Shown here in pieces: positions 25,731 through 36,462 of a stretch of DNA of 64,000 nt. Origin of the DNA: Drosophila pseudoobscura (taxonomy: Eukaryota; Arthropoda; Insecta; Diptera; Drosophilidae). The notes beneath the pieces were generated by a model that saw nothing but the letters and a program-made list of their open reading frames with translations, was not told the DNA's origin and did no database searches. The DNA lies in the NCBI RefSeq assembly GCF_009870125.1, contig NC_046681.1, forward strand, positions 20,473,001 through 20,537,000. The letters run 5' to 3'. Made by a program: the position numbers and the translations under genes. The first letter of the stretch is position 1. Each line of letters begins with the position of its first letter.

Positions 25731-27523
25731 CCCAACAGCAGGATACCAAGGATACGAGGATGGCACGGAAGAAGCAGACGAAGGATGATATGAAGACAGG
25801 AACGTTGTCGACTTTATGCACATGCAAATGCAATAAAATCAACTGAAATAAAATAAGATTCGAATTTCGCCAGCAGCAAACAAATGGCTGCATTTGATCT
25901 GAGTGTGCCATCACTTCCATAAGGATTTATTGATCAATGGCTTGAAGATTCGCCAGCTAAAATGTAAGTGATTGGATATAGTTTCACGTACAGTGGAGTC
26001 GCTGGAGTAGCTATATTATAGACCTCCTTAAGTCCATGTTATTCGAGGAAATTAGTAAAAAAAAACAGAAAAAACCCATGCCTTATGGTATATTCGAATT
26101 ATTCGAAACTGAAGCAAAGCCAACGCGGATTGGAACTTCAAAACTGAAAGAATTTTCCACTGTATGTTCCACCCAAAATACTATATGCATATGCACTTCC
26201 TTCATTCTCGGCTAATCAAACTAAACTCCCAACAGAAGCGGAAAGGAAACAACATTTGCAACAATGAGCGCACAAACATATTTATTTCTCAGTGCATCTA
26301 TATGCGTGTGTGTGTGTGTCGGGGGAGAAACTGCACACACACACACATACAGACATACATCAGTTGTGGCTCGGCTGGGCTTTCCCCTCGCCCTGGCATT
26401 CCATTTCATTTTTATACTACACTCACTTTTCACTGTTAGTTATGTCTGCTTGCGGTTTCCTTCTTTTCACGTTATTTATGTTTATTTGCATATATTTTAT
26501 TTCATTTTATTTTATTTTGCTTTCAAAAAAATGTAGAGGAAATGCAACTAAAACACGCTCATTTATTTCCGCAGACACAGCGCAGAAATTTGTGAGAAGT
26601 CAGGCTAACCCCAGGACTCTTTCGTGCGCCCCCAGGACATACACAGTGGCTGCTTCTGTGCGGGTTGGTTAGGGGCGGGCGGTAGCTGTGTGAGTGTATG
26701 GTAAATTAGTAGACAAATGACTATAATGGCCAGTACGTGAACAAGTCCAAATTTAAAGCTTATGCCACAAGACAAGTTCTTTGAACTCTGCTTTGGAAAT
26801 GTAAGCAACGGAGTCTGCAAAAATAAATAACCAAAAGTGCCAAAGGCAGGCAACACTACGAGTATCTACAGAACATGCACAAATGTATCTACTCGTAGTC
26901 GTATTCGTACTAGTAGATGTTTATGGTAATGGGTTTTGCATGCAAATGCATTGCAGTTCATAAGCTGCTTAGCAGGTGTCCAGCAAACGAATTCCAGCCA
27001 AATGCAACACAATTTAAGATGCGGAAAATCTATAGATAAATATCTGAAAATATCACACAAAGGTAAAGGTAGGTAAAGTGTTAAACACCTTTAAGCAGGA
27101 GCTTAAGTATATAAGAGACTCCTTGTTTATTCTTATATTTCATTAACATATTCTGTTGGTTACTCAACAAAAAAAAAACCAATCAGAAGCCATGTTCTTA
27201 AAAGTATTGTCAATATGCACAAACAAATGGAACACAAATCTGTGGGGGGACATCTAGTACCCAACCCAGAGTCGAGTCACACAATCCCACACTTGGGGCC
27301 ATCCGTCAAGGGGAACAGCCAGGCCAGGCCCCGTATTTTATCTTGGTAAGCAACAGCTGTGCAAAAGCTGCAACAACAAAAGCTGAACAACATCCAGATG
27401 CATTTCTGTTTCGACCTGGAGGCAGCCCACATTCCTACCTACATATTTCCATCAGTGAAATTTTCTAACCATTTTGTTGCCACTTCTTTGCCATTTGAAT
27501 ACAGGTTCGCTCACTCTCTCCCT

Positions 27524-27528
<5 letters not shown>

Positions 27529-27558
<30 letters not shown>
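27529..27558 (+). repeat. (TC)n microsatellite
   Basis: A CT dinucleotide tract of about 30 bp preceded by shorter CT runs; a potential GAGA-factor site. Confidence 0.9.
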
Positions 27559-27563
<5 letters not shown>

Positions 27564-28881
27564 GAAAGAATGTGTCCCTTAGTCATGTTTGATTTGCAAT
27601 TTTGCACAATCAAACTCTTGCCAAGGATCGCAGTGGCAGTGGCAGTGGCAGAGGCAGGAGCTGTAGCCGGGGAGCCGGGAGCTCCAGCTGGATGCCAGGA
27701 GGCAGAAGGCAGCCAACAGGCAAGTCGGCAAATCCCAAAAATTGCCAATAAATTTGTTCTATTGACTGTGTCTGGCTACAAATTTGTTGCTTGCATCTTT
27801 TATTTGTGCAGCGTATGTTGTGAAAATGCAAATGCAAATATTCAGAGCCGGTTTGGATGGGCAAGAAATATTGCGACAAGTATCGTCTATGAGGGAATGA
27901 AAATTATAAGGTCTTTGAAAACATACCAAAGCAGCAAACTAATTCCATGGTTTTTTTTTCTTTCTCTTCTGCAGGTTGAGGCCGAATTTATCCGCTGTTT
28001 CTTGGTCAGACTTGGACCAGCCAAAACAAAGCTGTCTGTCATGAAACTACTAGAGCTAGCAGCTAGGCAACTGTAAGCTCGCTGCTATGAACAGAAGCAT
28101 GATTAAGCAAGCCGTTTAATGAGCCACTGAGCTTTTTCACGATGAGAGAACGACAAGACAAGTCCGTTGCATAGATATCTAGATTCAAGACGGGGTTGGA
28201 TTGAAGACACGAAGTTCCGTTCTATAAGGTGTCCGATTGAAGAACTATGATGTGCAATGGAAGAGGTGCTATGTCCAGACTATTCAAAGGCAGGCGGAAT
28301 TTGGCCTGTGCCCGACTAGAGCGCTAGAGATCGAGAGAGCGAGAGCGTGAGCGTGAGCGAAAACGAAGGAGTGGCAGGCTGCTGCCTTGCGCGAGAGTAT
28401 GTACATATGCATGTACATATGTAAGAAGGTGTGCGCAAGCAGTGGTTACAACGGGGAACAACAGTAACAGCAGACAAGCAGCTCAGCAGAGAAGAAGAGG
28501 AACAGCAAAAGGAGTCGCAAAAAGACAATCGCAGAGCCATAATTGTACAAATTAAATAATGGCAAAAAAACAATCTACCAAATAATATCTTGCGTGTGTG
28601 TAGATGGCAATGTGTTACAGTAGGCAGAGCTAAAACCGAACAATATCAGTCGAAATTTACTTCACTGCTGCGCCACTGGTTATCGTCTATAGATTAAACG
28701 AAAACAAGATTTGAATAAAACCCAGAGTCCTATCTTGGAACTTCATGTAAGAACATTATACATACGATTACTAATTTGGTATTATATGTACTTGAACATT
28801 TTTGCATATAGGAGGCTCTTAATAGTCTGTAACATAATTGTTTGAATTGTTGTACTTTTACAGAAATTTGCTTCAAAACCA

Positions 28882-31153
28882 ATGGACGGCACTCAGAGAA
28901 CCAGCACTAGGCTATTTTGCCTTAGCAGTTTGCTATCTTTTAGTCTCGTCTCGGCATTTTTCTTTTATCTAATGTCTGGCCGGACCTCAAACGTATCTGA
29001 CATCTCTGTGCTACGCGATGAAGTGAATCAGCTATCGGTGAGGCGAACAGTATCCATTGAGTCTCCAACTAATGCATATCTTTACAGAAACTGGTGCGCG
29101 GCTCCCCCACAGCCGTTGGAGCTTTCGACAGTTCCAAGGATGCCCCTGGGCCACCTGGTAGTTCGCACTTCGTTCCAAAAGAACCTGGCGCCGAAGTGGC
29201 CAAATGGACTTCCGAACTTGCACGCAAGGTTGACGTCCTCATGGACGATGTGAGACAGCTAAAGGAGAATTGCTTTAAAATGATGTCAATGCCAATTCGG
29301 AATTCAATGCAATTTCCAAACGTATTAAAAAATACACTTTTAATGCAAAATCCAAATTTGGTCCAAAGCCCAAATGGAAATCAAAATGGAATCCACGACG
29401 CAACTGCAATCAAACAACAAAATTCAAGCCGAGATCTAAATTCAGTTAACAATCAAAATTTAAGCCACGATCGAAATTCCCACAAGGATTCAAGCCAATA
29501 TCCAAATTCGAATCAAGATCCAAATTTCTATAAGGATCAATATTATAAGCAAGATGCATATCCAAACGAACAATCATATTCAGACCAACATCGATATTCA
29601 AAGCAAGATTCATATGCAAACGAAGGTGTATATTCAAACCAAGATCCATATTTAGACCAACATCGATATAAAAACGAAGGTCCATACTCAAACCAACACA
29701 ATTACCATACCGAGAGTCTCCCAGTGGGCTATAATCGTTTGAACTTCGCCTCAGACGAGCTGGGGGCCAGTATTGTCTCGGTCGAGGCCAGCCCCATTGG
29801 CCACAGCGGTATATTCAAGCGCCTTCTGGGCCTAGAATTCAGTTCCAATCCGCCGGTCAACATGCTTCGGCCGAGTCTGTCGCCCGGCGCCTGCTTTGGA
29901 TACCGTGGGGTTCGTGCCATTGCGATCATCCATCTGGCCAAGGAAATCATCGTTGACACGATTACCCTGAGCCACCCGCCCAAGGATATGATGCCCAATC
30001 TGTGTGAAAACGCACCGAAAGATTTCAAGGTTATCGTAAGTAGCAGTCTCCCGATCGGCGTTTCAGACTCTCTTACAAGACCTTCTTTTAGGGCATAAAA
30101 CCGAATTACAACGAGAAAGAGCCGTTGGGCCAATTTACCTACCATAATCACGCCAACAGACGCACTGAAATCTACCGTATAGACAACAAAAGTACTTTCC
30201 GTAGACTGGTCCTCGAATTCTACTCGAATCATGGCGGACAGTTCACCTGCATTTATCGGTAACTATGAATTGGTGAGGGCACGACCGACAAACTGTATTC
30301 ATTATTCTTACGCAGAGTGGAGGTCTATGGAAGCTTGCCTGCCCCTGACCCACAGGGCAATGAGCGCGGACGAGGCAAGGATCACGGAAAAGGAGATCTC
30401 CACGCAGAAGGAGACGACAATGGGCAAGGAGGTGAAGTCAGCGGACAATCAGATTTGAGCGTACCAGAGGCTGTTCGTGGACCAGTAGATAGCCGCGGAA
30501 CAGAAGACAGCAGCGGACCTTTATACACCAGCACACCACGAGATAGCAGCAGGCCAGAAGATGTCAGTGGAGGCGATCTCCGTCGGGGAGATGATGTCCG
30601 CGGACAAAAGGAAGTCTGCGGACGAGATGGCGAAATTTGCGACAAACCTGGCTGCAAACGATGCGCCCAACGGGATAGCAGCGGACCAGTAGATAGCAGC
30701 GGACCAGACTCTGTTCGTGGACCAGTAGATAGCCGCGGAACAGTAGACAGCAGCGGACCAGTGGACAGCAGCGGACCACGAGATAGCAGCAGATTAGGAG
30801 ATAGCAGCGCACCTGATGAGAGCACCGGTCCATTATACACCAGCACACCACGAGATAGCAGCAGGCCAGGAGATAGCAGCGGACCAGAGTCTGTTCGTGG
30901 ACCAGTAGATAGCAGCGGACCAGTAGACAGCAGTGGACCACGAGATAGCAGCAGATTAGGAGACAGCAGCGCACCTGATGAGAGCACCGGTCCATTATAC
31001 ACCAGCACACCACGAGATAGCAGCAGGCCAGGAGATAGCAGCGGACCAGAAGATGTCAGTGGAGGCGATGTCCGCGGACAAAACGAAGGCTGCGGACGAG
31101 ATGGCGGAAGTTGCAAAAACCCTGGCTGCAAAAACTGCCGCAGAGAACTTTAA
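28882..31153 (+). CDS. spag4: SUN-domain inner nuclear membrane protein, Spag4-like, with long repetitive tail
   Basis: Exons 28882-29037, 29088-30035, 30092-30258 and 30316-31153 join in phase to 702 codons. SUN proteins sit in the inner nuclear membrane and bind KASH proteins in the perinuclear space; fly Spag4 is a testis protein that holds the basal body to the spermatid nucleus. Residues 11-31 form one membrane segment after a very short N-terminus. A possible coiled coil covers about 90-117, an N/Q/Y/D-rich spacer 132-260, and the SUN domain about 275-435 (key motifs GACFGYRG, APKDFKVI, FTCIYRVEVYGSLP). After the SUN domain, where family members normally end, about 270 residues of DSSGP-type repeats follow, including a 54-residue unit present twice, and two C-x6-C-x4-C-x2-C motifs. 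SUN identity is firm. Spag4 rather than another fly SUN gene is inferred from the short N-terminus. Confidence 0.8.
30460..31150 (+). repeat. Coding minisatellite in the tail of the SUN gene
   Basis: The last exon is built from GATAGCAGC-rich units encoding DSSGP, DSSRP and VDSSGP. A larger block of 162 bp (54 codons) starting at about 30781 recurs at 30943 almost unchanged. Long frames on the opposite strand here are by-products of the repeat. Confidence 0.9.
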
Positions 31154-31380
31154 TGTTTTTGTGAGTTCTCATCTCCTCCTTCTCATCGGTTTACTCTGAC
31201 AATTCTCTGACAGTACCAATACACTCCTAACTCCATTTTCTGATGCAGCAGGAGCCAGTGAGAGCCCTATATTGTTCATATAAACCAAATTTATTTGTCT
31301 CACGCTGAGTTAATGCGCTGGCGCATTATGAGATTGAAGTTTACAAGTTTTAATTACGTTCTGGTTATTATTTAAATTTA

Positions 31381-31386
31381 AATAAA
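31381..31386 (+). promoter_or_regulatory. Candidate AATAAA polyadenylation signal of the SUN gene
   Basis: A canonical AATAAA lies 228 bp after the stop codon at 31151-31153. Confidence 0.5.
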
Positions 31387-33460
31387 ACGTTTCCTTGTTT
31401 GCGTTGGTTAGTAATCGGGAAACATGTTCTACCCGATAGAGGAAATTTGTATTCTTTTGCCACCTTGCCACCAGGCTTAGGGATACTTTGTAAAGAGTAT
31501 GAAAACGTTGGAGAAAGTAGTGTAGCGTAAAATTAATGTTGTGCAAGGTATTTCCAAATCATTGATTAGGCATCTTCTCGACGGGCTTAAGGAACGTGCG
31601 CTCCCCCTGGTCGAAAATGTGATATCTGGGCGTATGAGTGCGGCGCGAATATTTTAACAGAATTCCAGCATCCAGTACAGCTGCCCCAACGATGCCCATG
31701 TGTTTGGTGCGCTGGTGTGTGTGTGCAGTCGTGTGTTATTTGGTGTAAATTATATGGCCGAAAGAGGCAAAATTAGCCAAATGATGGCTGCCTAATGTGC
31801 CGGAAGGATGGCGAACAAAAATAAATGGCGAAAATCCGTTTCTCCCCCAATGAAAACATAAAAACGTGGCCACTAAAAGCAAATCGAGAGCGGCCCCGAT
31901 TTGCTAATCAAATCAGTGTTAGCCGCCTTAGTAAAGGGTCAATGTCAATGCAAATGTGCAATTTTAAAGATACGTATGTATGTATGTTCAATGAATTTTG
32001 ATAACAGCATATATTGTGCATAAGTAAAATCGATTGCACTTTTGGGGATCGCTAGGGCCACCAGTATTCGAAGCAGGGGAATCATGTGTTTCCAGGAAAT
32101 AGTGAACCACTGGCTGGGTAAAGGATAGCTACCAGTATCGGGACTATGTATAGGTCAGAGTTCCACCTCCCTCCGAGCTCAGATTCCCTACCAAAGTGCC
32201 AAATGTTCAGCGGTAATTGAACGGACTTTAAATACTACTAGCCAAAAATTGTACGAAATGCGGGTTAACACAAAACGACAAAACGACTTTGGTGTTAGCC
32301 TTTTTTTCTTTTTTGCTTCCTTCAATTTGGCGTGGGGTTGAATCTGAGATGGGGCTGGGGCTGGGGTGGGAACTGTAGCTCTGGCAGAGGGCCGGACTGC
32401 ATGGAGACTTTTATGCTAAAGAAGAAACGCCAACCGACGTGGCTGCGGTGACGACATCGAAACTTTTCTTGTTTTCTTCTTTTCTTTTTTTTGGTTTTTT
32501 CTCGTGCACTTGTTTTATTCTCATTGCGTTGGCCAGTGCGCGGGAGTTTGGTCGTACAGAAAAATGTGTCAGGAAAAAATTAAAGCAAAAGTGGAAAAAA
32601 GAATGAAAGGTTCGAGGAAAGTCGAGACCTCAGATATCCTGGAACATCGAATTTGATACGCCAAAGCAGAGCAGAGAAATGTCTTTTTAACATATTTTTA
32701 CCCATATATGATGTGGGAGAGAGCTCTCTTGAAACACTTTGGAACTCTTTGATCACAGCTTAGAACAGCTCATGGTTCCAAAAATATACACCAAAATCTA
32801 CTGCACATAAACGCCATATACCCACTGAGAGTACAGGGTGCCCACAACTAAACAGGAGGGGATCCATGCAGAAAAACTGCCACACACAAAGCAAAATTGT
32901 CGCCAAGCTGAAATGGAGGAGGAAGGGGAAAAAACACTGAATGAGAGCGAAAAAGCCAAACTGACTTCAAGTGGCATTTTGACATTTTGTTGAATTTCAA
33001 CTTGGTTGTCGCTAGGGTCAAAGGAGGATGCCATGGGTCAATGGGTGTGGTCAGGTGTGCAGGGGAGACCTGGTGGCTGCTCCGGCAATGCAAACGAAAC
33101 GCACAGAGACGCATTTTATTTTCAAATTAGAGAAAAACAATTTCCATCATTGCGGCCAGGCAAAGCTGTAAACTTTTGACCCCACAAAACGTTGGAACTT
33201 TTTTTCTTTTTACCCGTTATATTTCAATCGTACTTTTGCACAAAATTTTCCAGCATGAAATTTAAAGATACTTTTGAGATAATTAAATGAATCGAATCTC
33301 AGGAATTGATTTCAGCAGTTTCGAATAGCCGTTGGAATTGGCGAATCTAGAGAGCTTTAAGCTCTAAGCCGCCCAGCTTTCTGCTATCTCTCAATACCTA
33401 AACATTTTCACAGTGATTTATTCAAATGTGCCGCCTACTTTTTGAGTTTTACCATCCCTA

Positions 33461-33471
33461 AGTGTGACCGT
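33461..33471 (-). promoter_or_regulatory. Core-promoter Motif 1-like site
   Basis: The reverse strand reads CGGTCACACTT, close to the Drosophila core-promoter Motif 1 (YGGTCACACTR) typical of housekeeping promoters. It lies about 120 bp upstream of the ATG at 33587, which fits a start site for that gene. Confidence 0.5.
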
Positions 33472-33586
33472 ATGGAATCAGCTGGAACATTCGATATCAA
33501 AAACTGCCGTTATGTCAAACGAGCTAGTTTTTGTCATTGTCGGCGTTTAATTGTTGTATTTTGTGATTGTTCTAAATAAAAAGAAA

Positions 33587-34447
33587 ATGGAATTGCGCAG
33601 CCAGTCCTTCCACGCCCTAGTTAACCTGCTCAAAGGTACAGTGCATATAATTTAGTTAACACTTTTCAAAGATATATATCTTTTCCCCGCAGACGCTGGT
33701 GTCTATGAGGAAGGAATGGCATATGACGAAGTTAAGCAGCTTGCGCAGGCGATGCAATTGTCCACCATGGAACAAATCGAGGAAAACGATGAGTACCTGC
33801 AATTTGAACGTGCCCGCTCTGTATGTTGCAATTAATGACACTGCTTAATTAATATATTAATTATTTTAATTCATATGTGCATTTTACATGTTTTTATGCA
33901 GGCGAGCATTGAGTCTTATTCCTCGCTGGAGCTGCACCAATCGACCATGTTGCCTTCTGTGCTGATGGCTGAGCCCGTGGCTGGTGATGTGGCTATTGAT
34001 GTCTCACAGCGCGATTGCGATAGTCCCCCTTGTGAGCCTGTTCGTATGACTGTTCGTGCAATAGTACATCACCCCCTCGACTGGAGCCCTTCGGCCGAGC
34101 ATCAGCCTTTACCCAAGCGCAGAGCTGACGGGAACAGCAACGCCATCGGTTCGGAGGAGAAGCGTTTCCGAACCGACAACAACAACAACAACAACAACAA
34201 TCAGGCGCAGCAGCAACAACCGGCAGCTGCCGAGGTAGATGTCACTCCAGCATCATTGGCATCCGAGGATTCGGGCGTCAGTTGGGATGCGCTCAGTTCG
34301 GTCAACTCAAGCGCCTATGACAGCAGCCTAGTGCCATCCATTGGCGAGATGCCCAGTGGTCTGATGGTCAGCACAAGCAGTGCCGCCGTATCCGGTTCCT
34401 CGCGCAGCAATATCCACAATAGCGATAGCGAAATCAATTCAGATTAA
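33587..34447 (+). CDS. Unrecognised 240-residue protein with Asn/Gln tract
   Basis: Exons 33587-33635, 33693-33820 and 33902-34447 join in phase (introns 57 and 81 bp with GT...AG ends) to a 240-residue product. The N-terminal 60 residues are compact, probably helical, and start MELRSQSFHALVNLLK. The rest is probably disordered: a Pro/Val-rich segment, a KRRADGN-type basic patch, a tract of nine Asn followed by QAQQQQ, and a Ser-rich acidic end (SDSEINSD). I do not recognise the family. There is no signal peptide or membrane segment. The basic patch next to acidic, Ser-rich sequence would suit a nuclear protein, which is only a guess. It converges on the minus-strand gene at 34771, and the two probably share a polyadenylation region. 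Confidence 0.75.
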
Positions 34448-34770
34448 ATCCACGAATCGGATCCCAATACCATAGCATCGTTAGTTTATGAAACATGTAT
34501 TAATTTTATAAATATTTGTAATGCTTGAGCCACGCTTCTTTCTCATGTGGAAGAACGTTTGCCTCGGCTTTTTTCACCGCCTGTGTGCAGACAACGAGAT
34601 GCTCGGCGCCAGTTTAGTTTGCAGGCCCCCATCATTTAAGTGTAATGAAATATGTATATGCATGCGCATGGCTCGCTTGTTTGTTTATTAAAGTTACACT
34701 ACATTGGTGCGTAAACAATAATACATTACAAAACTACTCTTAAAATCTTGTGCATGTGGGAGCTCCCACG
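34448..34770. other. Short convergent intergenic interval
   Basis: The 3' ends of two convergent genes meet here. It holds only their 3' UTRs and the overlapping polyadenylation signals at 34684-34692. Confidence 0.7.
34684..34692. promoter_or_regulatory. Overlapping bidirectional polyadenylation signals
   Basis: The nine bases TTTATTAAA read as AATAAA on the minus strand (82 bp beyond the stop of the 34771 gene) and as the common variant ATTAAA on the plus strand (240 bp beyond the stop at 34447). Confidence 0.5.
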
Positions 34771-36037
34771 CTACTTGCGGCCTTGCTCCTGGCGTTGCTT
34801 GGAACGTGCGACGGCCTTCATTAAGGCGCGATCTGAGATTTTACAATACTCTGCAAAAGCCAGCAGTTCCACGCGCTCCCTTACAAAGAGGGCAGACACC
34901 TCCTGAAAGTAGTTGGTTACGTCGAGTGGTTTCGCCAACTCAATAGATTTGCCTGAGCTAGTGCTGCATCTCCCACGCTTGGACACACGCGCTCCAATCG
35001 ATTCCGGATCTTCGAAACTTGCCGGCGTGGTGCGTCGACGGCAATTGGACGGCATATCATTTTCAATATCGCTTTCAGATGTTTGAGTAGAAGCTGTCGT
35101 CTTGTACACTGTGTTACAGTATCCATGAAAATCGACTTCAGTGAGTGGCGACATTGAGTTTGCGTTTGCGTTGGCCATGTCGCCATTAATCGGAGCGTCC
35201 TGCATGATTGAACCAATTTGTGGCAAGCTTGGCTCAGCGTTGGCCAAGTTGGCCATGTCGCCATTAATCGGAGCGTCCTGCATGATTGAACCAATTTGTG
35301 GCAAGCTTGGCTCAGCGTTGGCCAAGTTGGCCATGTCGCCATTAATCGGAGCGTCCTGCATGATTGAACCAATTTGTGGCAAGCTTGGCTCAGCGTTGGC
35401 CAAGTTGGCCATGTCGCCATTAATCGGAGCGTCCTGCATGATTGAACCAATTTGTGGCAAGCTTGGCTCAGCGTTGGCCAAGTCACCGTCCGGAGCGTCC
35501 TGCTGCTGTGCCGTAGGGTCTATCTCGATAATGGGACCATAATCTTCATCTGGCGGCATAACTACCGGCACCAAATAGCTAGCTATGAGTTGATTTTCGT
35601 TTTCACCAAGAACAGGCGATCGCTCAGAGCTGGTACTCCTAGATATAGGATACAATTACACGCCATGCACACACACACACGTATATACACGCTCAAAGAC
35701 GACAGATTTTGTATGCCTCATCACGTATAGTACTTACTCGATGGAAACCTCGGACTCCGTTGAATCGTCGCTGGACGATTCTTCGCTAGATGACTCGGAC
35801 AGCTCCTCGTCAGCCATCAACACCGATGGAGGGGAGAATGGTGGACTTTCATCGGAGCTGCACAAAAGGAGAAAATATGTACAAATATGTATGTAAATAT
35901 GCCACATAAAACCAAAAAGGAAACGTACCCATCGTCGCCCACAATATGCGGTCCATTGTATTTCGGTAAAGGCCTGCAATGAACAAATTTCAGAATTATT
36001 AACAAACTGTAGAATTTTTATCACGCGCTACTCACAT
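34771..36037 (-). CDS. Unrecognised acidic protein with four 26-residue repeats; start codon split by an intron
   Basis: Reading along the minus strand, the exons are 36037-36036 (AT only), 35973-35929, 35857-35738 and 35638-34771, giving 344 residues. No ATG is found in frame in the first exon. The exon ends ...GCGAATAT before GTGAGT and the next starts GCCTTTACCG, so splicing creates the ATG. The protein starts MPLPKYNGPHIVGDDG, then has a Ser/Asp/Glu-rich stretch (SSSEESSSDDSTESE). Four tandem copies of a 26-residue unit (SLPQIGSIMQDAP...) follow, then a C-terminal domain of about 50 residues, probably helical (core RVELLAFAEYCKISDRALMKAV). I do not recognise the family. No membrane segments are seen. 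All three introns have GT...AG ends and matching phases. Confidence 0.75.
35168..35480 (-). repeat. 78-bp coding tandem repeat, four copies
   Basis: A 78-bp unit (26 codons) recurs at 35222, 35300, 35378 and 35456 and by eye is identical in the full copies. The lack of synonymous differences points to recent expansion or gene conversion. Confidence 0.95.
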
Positions 36038-36462
36038 ATTCGCTATTATGAACGCTCGGAAAGTTTAAAATGTGTGAGCGTATTATGGCAGTGTTGCTAT
36101 GTGATAAGAAATGTTACCCTGCCATGTGAATGGCAATTCTCGAGCTCGATAGATATTCTTATGAATATTTAAAAAGAAAAAATATCTAAAATGGTAAATA
36201 TATTTTGAGCTTTGTACAGGACGCTTCTATATATTTTCTGTACAAATTAAATCTCGAGGTAGATTTCATTTGATCTTGTTTGACGAAATTGACACCCACT
36301 CGAGCACATTGTGCAGCGCCATTGTAACCCTGTATTAAACGGCTGAGCCACGGAGCCTAAAGAAAACGCAAATGAAATCAAAAATAAACTAAAAACTATA
36401 ATTTGAAAAATAAATTACAATTCTGAAAGTATAAAATATAAGAACCAAACTAAACAAATAAC
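36038..36462. other. Intergenic, between two minus-strand genes
   Basis: AT-rich 425 bp with no gene. It should contain the 5' UTR and promoter of the 34771-36037 gene and the 3' UTR of the tetraspanin. No TATA box stands out. Confidence 0.6.

Larger units (their letters stand above)
20001..28881. other. Gene-free region, part 3, up to the SUN-domain gene
   Basis: No convincing gene. The region holds simple repeats (20939-20990, 23499-23523, 24800-24833, 25695-25730, 27529-27558) and a worn dispersed repeat at 24125-24345. Near 28320-28370 there is a GAGAGCGAGAGCGTGAGCG-type tract, a candidate GAGA-factor cluster about 0.5 kb before the SUN gene start. A TTTTACAG acceptor at about 28856-28863, just before that gene's ATG, hints at a 5'-UTR intron. 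Confidence 0.55.
31154..33586. other. Intergenic, SUN gene to next gene
   Basis: About 2.4 kb without a supported gene. It begins with the probable 3' UTR of the SUN gene (polyadenylation signal at 31381-31386). A low-grade match to dispersed-repeat sequence lies around 32040-32180. The end contains the probable promoter of the next gene. Confidence 0.6.

Noticed and set aside
25273-25920. Minus-strand frame of about 215 codons rich in Cys, Val and Phe
   Set aside because: It arises from translating CA/GT and GGAAGGA repeats; the composition looks membrane-like only for that reason.
30382-31131. Minus-strand frame of 249 codons opposite the SUN gene's tail
   Set aside because: It mirrors the coding repeat on the plus strand, is low complexity, and lacks splice or domain support. 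The plus frame continues a SUN domain in phase.
35141-35542. Plus-strand frame of 133 codons with repeated peptides
   Set aside because: It is the antisense of the 78-bp coding repeat of the minus-strand gene, which has matching exons on both sides.
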